Shown piece by piece: positions 58,148-64,000 of a stretch of 64,000 nucleotides of DNA (its first letter is position 1; every line of letters begins with the position of its first letter). Source of the DNA: an uncultured Lachnospiraceae bacterium (GTDB lineage: Bacteria > Bacillota > Clostridia > Lachnospirales > Lachnospiraceae); the NCBI GenBank assembly GCA_947567595.1, contig CANOMQ010000009.1, forward strand, positions 47,623 through 111,622, read 5' to 3'. A program made the translations under genes and the position numbers. The notes below the pieces were generated by a model. The model ran no database searches. It had not been told where the DNA came from and saw nothing but the letters and a program-made list of their open reading frames with translations.

Positions 58148-60252
58148 TGTAATTCTCCACGCTTTCCAAAGCATTTCTTTTTCCTCATACGCACAAACTG
58201 CAATACCGCAAGCCCCAAAACCATTGCCGCCAAAAACAGCTCCCCGGGCTCGCTGCCCATCATATAGCCGCCGATTGCAAAGTCCGAAACCTCCAAAGGA
58301 AGCGGGAGCGGCTGGTCGGTATCGAGCGCGTTTCCATCAGGATTGCGTATGGTCTCCACCACCGCGATAAATGAGGTGTAGGGCGTGAGCATATTGTAGG
58401 TCAGACCAAGCTGCGTTATCTCGTCCTTTACATCAGGATTGTCGTTCGTCATTCCGTAGTCGGTAAGCCGTTCCACCTTTTTCTGCGCCCACAAATAACT
58501 CAATGTGTTGCTCTCCAGCGTAACCGCAGAAGGGGATTGCGCAGTTGCGTCGTCCGCAGTTTCAGTGCGAACCTGTTCGGCATTTGGCAGGATTTGGGCG
58601 ACGGAAACGCTCTGTTCATACGCTCCACTACCCGTCTTTCCCGTAATCCGAACGCTTCCCGCAGGCTCGCCGCGCCACTTTCCAAGCAGGATAATGGGCT
58701 TTTGCGCGTACAAGGTCGGAAGTACGGCAGGCTCTACGTCGTAAACGTCAAAGCCCTCAAACGACACATCAATGTCTGTCATCACGGGCGACTGAATGTA
58801 TGTTTGGAACTGCTTCGCTGTCTTGTCAGCCTCCTTCCCGTCAGTGACGACAAACGGCTCTCCCTGTCCGGTTCTTGCAATCCCGTTGATGAGATAGCGG
58901 TTGACCGAGCTGCCAATTCCAAATGAAAAAAAGTCAGATGTCCCCGCGTTTTCCCCAATCAGACGGAAAATATCCGCCTCGTCAAAAATATAACCGTCCG
59001 TAATCACAACAACGCTGCGCGACACGTTCTCCTTTGCCGGAATTGCAACTGCCTTTTTAAGCGCGGGCAAAAGCTCCGTACCGCCGCCGCCCTCCTGTGC
59101 GTCAATCATTCGTATGGCGCGTTTGGCGTTCTCCTCTGTGGCAGCAAGTGACATGTCCGATAGTTGGTACGCCTCGTCTGAAAACAAAATCAGGTTGAAC
59201 ATATCGGTCTCGCGCAAATCTGTCACAAGGTTTTTAATCAGCTTTTTCGCCGTGTCCAGCGGATAGCCGTACATAGAGCCGGAAATATCCAGCACAAAAA
59301 TGTATTCGCGCGCCGGAATGTCGGCTGTCTCGAAGCGGTTTGGCGGCTGCACCATCAGCATAAAGAAATTCTCATTTTCGCCCTTGTTGAGCAAAAGTCC
59401 TGTCGAAATTTCCTTGCCTGTCAGCTTGTAGTCCAAAATAAAGTCCCTGTTTCCGGCATAATCGGACGCGTCCGCAAGCGAGACAGCCGCCTTTGTCTCG
59501 TTCTCCCACACGACATTGACTTGATGGGAGCTGCTTGTTAGCTCCGTAATCGGCACTGCCGCCGAAATACTGACACGAATGTCATATTTGTCCTTTGGCA
59601 AAACGCCCTCATGCAGGTACGGCGTAGACGCCCATTCCTCGCGCACACCGCTTTCATCTAAAACGGGGCTGACATAGCGCGGCCCGACAACGGTCGGATA
59701 TACAAACTGATAAATCCCGTCCGCAGGCGTAATCAGCTCCGTGTAATGGAGGTCAATCGACACCACGTCGTTCGGCATAATGTTTGCCACGTTCATCGAA
59801 AATACATTCGGTCGTTCCTCCTCCAAAAGGGACGCGCTTTTACCCTCCTCCTTCGCCTCCTCAAATTCTTCCTCTGCTTCTTCCTTTTCCTTAATCTGCG
59901 CCGTCACAAGCTGGTTTCCAATGCGCATCTGCATTCCGTGAACCGTGACCTTGTCGGACGCCGGAAACATGTAGCTTGCGTTGAGCGGGGCAGTTCCTTC
60001 GTTCGCGTAGGTCTGTAGTACGTGTATGTCCGCAATCATGCCGTTGATGTCAACCGTTACGCTTGTCTCCTTTAGCGGGAAGCTGTCAAGCGACGGGTCT
60101 TGTGTTTCCACGTAAAAATAAGGCGCGCCCGTCTTGTCCGTATCCTGCCCCTCCTCCTCGGCATATGCCGTCAGGCTAAGGGAGCTGATTAAGACAAGCG
60201 CCGCCCCTATGAAGCTTATGAAACAAAACAGTTTTTCGTATTTTTTCATCAT
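58144..60252 (-). CDS. Secreted VIT-VWA protein with exosortase-type C-terminal signal
   Basis: A 702-residue secreted protein. It has a signal peptide (residues 1-31) and a VIT domain (~45-195; VLQTYANEGTAPLNASYMFP). An acidic coiled segment (~120-148) follows, then a VWA domain (~315-490) with a complete MIDAS (Asp322-x-Ser-x-Ser326, Thr392, Asp419). The end is tripartite: GSEP (666-669), a hydrophobic helix (~672-688) and a basic tail with RMRKKK. That is the layout of PEP-CTERM-like exosortase substrates. Metal-dependent adhesion or surface binding is the likely role. The exosortase gene overlaps its stop codon. Confidence 0.85.
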   Translation of the reverse strand: MMKKYEKLFCFISFIGAALVLISSLSLTAYAEEEGQDTDKTGAPYFYVETQDPSLDSFPLKETSVTVDINGMIADIHVLQTYANEGTAPLNASYMFPASDKVTVHGMQMRIGNQLVTAQIKEKEEAEEEFEEAKEEGKSASLLEEERPNVFSMNVANIMPNDVVSIDLHYTELITPADGIYQFVYPTVVGPRYVSPVLDESGVREEWASTPYLHEGVLPKDKYDIRVSISAAVPITELTSSSHQVNVVWENETKAAVSLADASDYAGNRDFILDYKLTGKEISTGLLLNKGENENFFMLMVQPPNRFETADIPAREYIFVLDISGSMYGYPLDTAKKLIKNLVTDLRETDMFNLILFSDEAYQLSDMSLAATEENAKRAIRMIDAQEGGGGTELLPALKKAVAIPAKENVSRSVVVITDGYIFDEADIFRLIGENAGTSDFFSFGIGSSVNRYLINGIARTGQGEPFVVTDGKEADKTAKQFQTYIQSPVMTDIDVSFEGFDVYDVEPAVLPTLYAQKPIILLGKWRGEPAGSVRITGKTGSGAYEQSVSVAQILPNAEQVRTETADDATAQSPSAVTLESNTLSYLWAQKKVERLTDYGMTNDNPDVKDEITQLGLTYNMLTPYTSFIAVVETIRNPDGNALDTDQPLPLPLEVSDFAIGGYMMGSEPGELFLAAMVLGLAVLQFVRMRKKKCFGKRGELQ

Positions 60253-60291
60253 ATTGTACCCAGTCCTTTCCTATTATTATGACCGGAGCGT

Positions 60292-60316
60292 TTTGGCGTT
60301 GCTTTTCCGCGCCAAA
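60292..60316 (-). repeat. Inverted repeat in the leader of the VIT-VWA gene
   Basis: TTTGGCG and CGCCAAA form a perfect 7-bp stem around 11 bases, about 40-65 bases before the ATG. It has no T run, so it is not a terminator. It may be an operator or an mRNA hairpin. Confidence 0.4.
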
Positions 60317-60489
60317 GCCTTCCGTTACTGATACAATACAATGGATGTCCATCAAATTTGCATACTATTTCGCAGCAAACAAGATACATTTTTGCATAAG
60401 ATTTGCATATTTTTCATGGGGGTGATATAGCGTTTGTATTAGGGGGGAGCGTGTTGTCAAGTCGGGAGTGGAAGTATAGAGAAATGGCA

Positions 60490-60518
60490 TTGTGATACAG
60501 GTTGTTATGTGTTATAAT
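60490..60518 (+). promoter_or_regulatory. Promoter of the 204-residue unknown gene
   Basis: TTGTGA (60490-60495), 17 bases and TATAAT (60513-60518) are present. The predicted start near 60525 shows that translation cannot begin at the in-frame codon at 60492. It supports 60612. Confidence 0.7.
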
Positions 60519-60611
60519 TCTAATGGTGCTGACAGGGGCAAGTTGGGATTTATCCGGGGGATAGCTTGCGCTGTCAAAAATTCGCGGGCATTGGCAGGAA
60601 TGGAGATTTAT

Positions 60612-61226
60612 ATGGAAGAAACGAAAATGATATTTTTAGCAGATGGAAGAAAAATTGTTTTAGACGATGATGATGAGCTTATTTTATCTTTGGTTTCAGG
60701 CAACCAGAAAGAGGATACTTGTCAGGTACCATATCCTTCCGGCGGCTATGGCGGAGGAGCATTGCAGCTTTCTCCATCTGAAAGATATTTCATTTTTTCC
60801 TACTTTTCCGGTGAAAGCGAGGAAGCATTTTCACTGTTTGAAATTGAAAACGAGCGGTTAAAGCCATTATATCATTGCGGGTATTTATATGGTGAAGACG
60901 CCCACTATAGCTTCGTGAATGATGAGAAGCTTTTGGTTCAGACTTTTCGTACCGAATTTTGGTATGAAGAAAATGCGAAAATTGATGAAAACAACGATGT
61001 CTACTATGAATTTGGCGAGTTCAATTTATTGAACCTTGAAACACATGAGCTGAGCAGGCATACCATTCATGTTTACCCTTCTGATGATTGGGAAGAGGAA
61101 GAAACGGATATTGGTCCGTTTATGCTTGACGAACTCAAGGACTGCCAGTTTCACGTTATTGTACCGTGGGGAAAGGCAACATTCTATGAGCCGTTGGAAG
61201 ACGTTCTTGTTATCAGGCTGAAATAA
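60612..61226 (+). CDS. Hypothetical protein, unknown family
   Basis: A 204-residue acidic soluble protein with no signal peptide or membrane helix. The start follows GGAG at a 6-base distance. Its sequence alternates beta-strand-like blocks (MIFLADGRKIVLDDDDELIL, RYFIFSYFSGESEEAFSLFE) and ends in a strand-rich segment (FYEPLEDVLVIRLK), which suggests an all-beta or propeller-like fold. I do not recognise the family. It has its own promoter and terminator between the exosortase pair and proC and is the only plus-strand gene in this part. Confidence 0.7.
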   Translation: MEETKMIFLADGRKIVLDDDDELILSLVSGNQKEDTCQVPYPSGGYGGGALQLSPSERYFIFSYFSGESEEAFSLFEIENERLKPLYHCGYLYGEDAHYSFVNDEKLLVQTFRTEFWYEENAKIDENNDVYYEFGEFNLLNLETHELSRHTIHVYPSDDWEEEETDIGPFMLDELKDCQFHVIVPWGKATFYEPLEDVLVIRLK

Positions 61227-61228
61227 CA

Positions 61229-61263
61229 GCGGTAAACCTATCAAAGATTTACCGCCATTTTTT
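61229..61263 (+). terminator. Intrinsic terminator between the unknown gene and proC
   Basis: GCGGTAAA (61229-61236) pairs with TTTACCGC (61248-61255), followed by a T run. It lies 3 bases after the plus-strand stop codon and just beyond the proC stop, so it may serve both convergent genes. Confidence 0.75.
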
Positions 61264-61270
61264 ACGTCCG

Positions 61271-62080
61271 TTACGCCATGCCTTCCGCCTTCTCCACGCA
61301 AGCCTCCACCGCGTCCATCACTGCCGCGCGCAGTCCTTTTTCCTCCAAGACCTTCACCGCCGCAATCGTCGTTCCGCCCGGGGAGCAGACCATGTCCTTC
61401 AACTGCCCGGGGTGCATTCCCGTTTCCAGCATCAGCTTCGCGCTGCCAAGCACGGACTGCGCCGCAAACGTATACGCCTGCGCCCGTGGTATCCCCGCGC
61501 ATACCGCCGCGTCCGCAAGCGCCTCAAGGAACAGGAACACATACGCCGGAGAACTGCCTGCCACGCCCGTAAACGCGTTAATCAGCCGCTCCGGCAGCAC
61601 GCTCGCTGTTCCGAAGCTTTCCATCATGCGAAGCACAAGCTCCCTGTCCGCGTCCGACGTGCCGTCCTTTAAGCACACACACGTACACGCCTCCCCGACA
61701 AGCGCAGGGGTGTTTGGCATACAGCGCACCAGCCGCACAGCCTTCCCAAACTGATCCTCAAGCCATGCAATCGTCTTTCCCGCCGCAATCGAAACCACAA
61801 GCGTCTTGTCACCCACACTGTCCTTAATCTGCGCGATAACCTCCGGCAGAAAAACAGGCTTCACCGCAAGCACAAGCACGTCCGCGCACGCCGCCACCCT
61901 TTGGTTATCCGTGCAGGTCTCTATCCCAAACTGCCCCGCCACGCGTTTTGCTGTCTCGGCAGTCTTTGCAGAGCCGATAAGCTCATCACGCTGGTAAAGC
62001 CCTTTCCCGATAATCCCGCCAATCATCGCCGTCGCCATATTCCCTAAACCAATAAAACCAATTTTCATCTTAAAATCCAT
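61271..62080 (-). CDS. proC: Pyrroline-5-carboxylate reductase
   Basis: A 269-residue enzyme that reduces pyrroline-5-carboxylate to proline with NAD(P)H. The Rossmann motif KIGFIGLGNMATAMIGGI is at the N terminus. VRCMPNTPALVGE (~120) and the dimer-domain signature PAYVFLFLEALADAAV to SPGGTTIAAVKVLE (~165-240) are intact. Starts at 62080 (AAGGG site) or 62068 are both possible. It follows the large unknown gene by 37 bases on the same strand. Confidence 0.95.
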   Translation of the reverse strand: MDFKMKIGFIGLGNMATAMIGGIIGKGLYQRDELIGSAKTAETAKRVAGQFGIETCTDNQRVAACADVLVLAVKPVFLPEVIAQIKDSVGDKTLVVSIAAGKTIAWLEDQFGKAVRLVRCMPNTPALVGEACTCVCLKDGTSDADRELVLRMMESFGTASVLPERLINAFTGVAGSSPAYVFLFLEALADAAVCAGIPRAQAYTFAAQSVLGSAKLMLETGMHPGQLKDMVCSPGGTTIAAVKVLEEKGLRAAVMDAVEACVEKAEGMA

Positions 62081-62117
62081 TCCTTTCCCTTCATGATTTA
62101 ACCAATTTTATCCAATT

Positions 62118-64000
62118 TCACCCATTCTCCAGTGTATCACCCACCAGCTCCGCCCAAAGCACCTCGTAAGGGCGTTCCTTTACCGGATTTTCGCCCGCAT
62201 ACTCCGCAAACCTTCCCGTAACCCGGTCAGACTCGTCCAACTCTAACAGCAAAAGCTCCAACGCATTGCGCAGCGGCGTCGCGCCGTCATGAATCAAATA
62301 CGCAGGAGTAACCCGTCCCTGAAATGTGTCCTTGGGATACTTCTTCCCCTCCACATCTAAATACGTGCTGACATCTGCCACATGGTACTGAACCGTCCGC
62401 TTCTCTTCCTGCACCCATGCCATCAGAAAACGCCCGCTGTCCTGAAGCAGGACAATATGCTCCCTGCCCCCCGCATCCGTCTCCCAAGTCAGACGCAGCT
62501 TGCAAAAATCCCCCTTCAAAAAACGAAACAGCGTTTGTTGCAGCTTACTTTTGTTTGTCATTTCAATCTCCATCATTTCCACGCCGCCCTGTTCGTCTAC
62601 ACACGCAGCAGATGACGGGTAAAAGGAGAAGTAGAACGGGGCGTCCAAGCGGTTATGAGCGCGCTCCATAGGGAAACCGCCCAAAAGCTGTTTATCCAAA
62701 TGGTACTTGGATCTGCCGCAAAAAACGTTAATCGCATAAACCCAAATACCGCCCGCCATGAAATCCACATTATTCGGATAACGAACCTGCCGGAAAATAA
62801 CGCCCAAATGCCGCCGTATACTCGAAAAGCCCCGGTGGATTACATCGTGAAACAGCTTGCTTTGACGAAACGTTACCAGTGAAACGTTGTCCTTCATCTT
62901 ACCATACAGCTCCGGCTTTTCCAAAAGGGCATACGATTTTGCACGGAAATCATCAAAATACAGGCAGGCATATCCGCCGCCGCCCTTGATGAACACCAAC
63001 GAACGCCGCGTGTCATAATCCAGCTCCTCCCCGATTGGCGCTGCGATATTCCATGACAGCTCCAGCCGTTCCAGCCTGTTATCGACAAACTGCACGAGCA
63101 GCTCCTCCAGCTTTTCACAGGTGACAGCCTCCCCTAGCAGTTCCACCGGAGCATACCAAAGCGGCGGTTTCTCCTTGTCCTTGCAGACAACGTTAAAATC
63201 CGGCTCGGCATAAACCGCATTTGGCAAATTTACCAGCAATTCCATCGGGAACGGAGGCGGCGACAGCTTTTCCTGCAATATCCGCCGTGACAAAGCGACT
63301 GCGCTCTCGGCGTCCGCCACGTCGTCATACAGCCCGTTTCGCAGCATCTGCCGCCCGATAGGGAGCTGTTCAAACAAGAACAGTGCATGGCTGCGCTCAA
63401 CCCATTCGCAGCCATAAAGGTGTTCCGTATCCTCGGCAAACACCGCAAAGGGCAGTACACTCTCCGGCGGCAGGGAAGTAATTTCCGATGACTCCTCTTC
63501 ATCTATATCCCACGCAAGCCCCGCTTCGCCCGGCAAGGGCAGGCTGCACACCTGTCCGGCAAGGCAGGCGGCAATCAAAGACCGGCTGTCCTTTGGCGCG
63601 GCAGTGTCCTCCAAACGGCGCAGAATTTCCGCTTTTACCGTTTGAAATGCGTCATATGTAGTGGCAGTAATTGGCAGGACAAAGAAAAATACGTCGGTGT
63701 CTACTAATTCGAATATTTGTTCCCATTCCAAACACGCACGGTACACCGGATTTTGGTTGACGAAAAATTCCATATAACGCAGATGAAAACGAACTTCAAC
63801 GGTATCCGCTCCAAGCGTATCGGTAAACGACTTTGGAAAAATGGTTTCGTCCGTTACCTCCAAAAATTCCCTGCTCCACTCCGGCAAATACGGAAGCTCC
63901 TGATTGAGGTACTCCAACAGACCGCGACCGGATTCCGGGTCTCTTGCCTGATAAAATCCGGTGTTCAGCCAGTGGCGGAAGAAGGGGCTGCTTTTCAGCG
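62118..64000 (-). CDS. Large unknown protein, 5' end beyond the window
   Basis: The frame is open from the stop at 62118 to the window edge, at least 626 codons. A TTG at 63917 is only the first possible start in the window; the residues before it (SPFFRHWLNTGFYQARDP) are protein-like, so the true start lies outside. No membrane helix, signal or known catalytic motif is visible. Aromatic- and acidic-rich blocks (RFHLRYMEFFVNQNPVY, VDTDVFFFVLPITATTYDAF) and a beta-rich C-terminal third are the main features. I do not recognise the family. It probably shares a transcript with proC. Confidence 0.75.
   Translation of the reverse strand, partial: LKSSPFFRHWLNTGFYQARDPESGRGLLEYLNQELPYLPEWSREFLEVTDETIFPKSFTDTLGADTVEVRFHLRYMEFFVNQNPVYRACLEWEQIFELVDTDVFFFVLPITATTYDAFQTVKAEILRRLEDTAAPKDSRSLIAACLAGQVCSLPLPGEAGLAWDIDEEESSEITSLPPESVLPFAVFAEDTEHLYGCEWVERSHALFLFEQLPIGRQMLRNGLYDDVADAESAVALSRRILQEKLSPPPFPMELLVNLPNAVYAEPDFNVVCKDKEKPPLWYAPVELLGEAVTCEKLEELLVQFVDNRLERLELSWNIAAPIGEELDYDTRRSLVFIKGGGGYACLYFDDFRAKSYALLEKPELYGKMKDNVSLVTFRQSKLFHDVIHRGFSSIRRHLGVIFRQVRYPNNVDFMAGGIWVYAINVFCGRSKYHLDKQLLGGFPMERAHNRLDAPFYFSFYPSSAACVDEQGGVEMMEIEMTNKSKLQQTLFRFLKGDFCKLRLTWETDAGGREHIVLLQDSGRFLMAWVQEEKRTVQYHVADVSTYLDVEGKKYPKDTFQGRVTPAYLIHDGATPLRNALELLLLELDESDRVTGRFAEYAGENPVKERPYEVLWAELVGDTLENG

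Noticed and set aside
60492-60611. N-terminal extension of the unknown plus-strand gene
   Set aside because: It would start inside the -35 to -10 region of a near-consensus promoter; GGAG before 60612 decides the start.

Overview
The window looks like a chromosomal segment from a Firmicute of the class Clostridia, most likely family Lachnospiraceae. The evidence is the hprK - ROK glucokinase - murB - rapZ - whiA block, a class III fructose-1,6-bisphosphatase, a BlaI-type repressor, YtrA-type GntR regulation, remnants of Rpn/PD-(D/E)XK 'transposases', a TatD-family-associated radical SAM protein and strong AGGAGG ribosome binding sites. No rRNA, tRNA, CRISPR array, intact insertion sequence or prophage was found. 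Most genes lie on the minus strand. The placement comes from gene content only.

Layout. 0-5 kb: a DUF3795 protein, an AraC regulator and a four-gene flavin/iron-sulfur dehydrogenase operon (HcnABC or proline/hydroxyproline dehydrogenase-like). 5-11 kb: an AAA/PD-(D/E)XK protein, a structured leader and an AGCS sodium:amino-acid symporter, then fbp. 11-19.3 kb: one gene for a 2727-residue secreted surface protein with leucine-rich and Big_2-type domains and a 10-bp G tract in its 5' coding region. 19.4-26 kb: a relic of an Rpn-type gene, then an oppBCDF-A peptide transporter whose binding protein appears circularly permuted. 26-28.7 kb: GntR/ABC-2 transporter operon plus a second Rpn relic. 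28.7-35.3 kb: carbon-control and cell-envelope operon hprK-glk-murB-rapZ-whiA-lipid kinase, with an internally shortened WhiA, and a LacI regulator. 35.6-46.8 kb: a truncated DUF4179-like remnant, nicotinate phosphoribosyltransferase, a Cache chemoreceptor, a Vsr-like nuclease, an ABC-2 export cassette and an exo-rhamnogalacturonan-lyase-like enzyme. 47-50.4 kb: pyridoxamine kinase, ECF S component, radical SAM protein and a PLP aminotransferase. 50.2-55.4 kb: an accessory stretch with Sel1 and ankyrin repeat proteins, a gene split by an in-frame stop, and BlaI with an NTF2-like partner. 55.5-64 kb: an oligo-1,6-glucosidase, an exosortase with its probable VIT-VWA substrate, an unknown protein, proC and a large unknown protein cut by the window edge.

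How the parts fit: nutrient capture (peptides, amino acids, pectin fragments, alpha-glucosides, vitamin B6) sits beside catabolite control (HprK, RapZ, LacI) and gluconeogenesis (fbp). Surface biology is the most distinctive theme: a possibly phase-variable giant surface protein, a dedicated exosortase-substrate pair, and a chemoreceptor. The points most worth checking are the permuted OppA, the exosortase pair, the G tract, and the WhiA that lacks its N-terminal subdomain.
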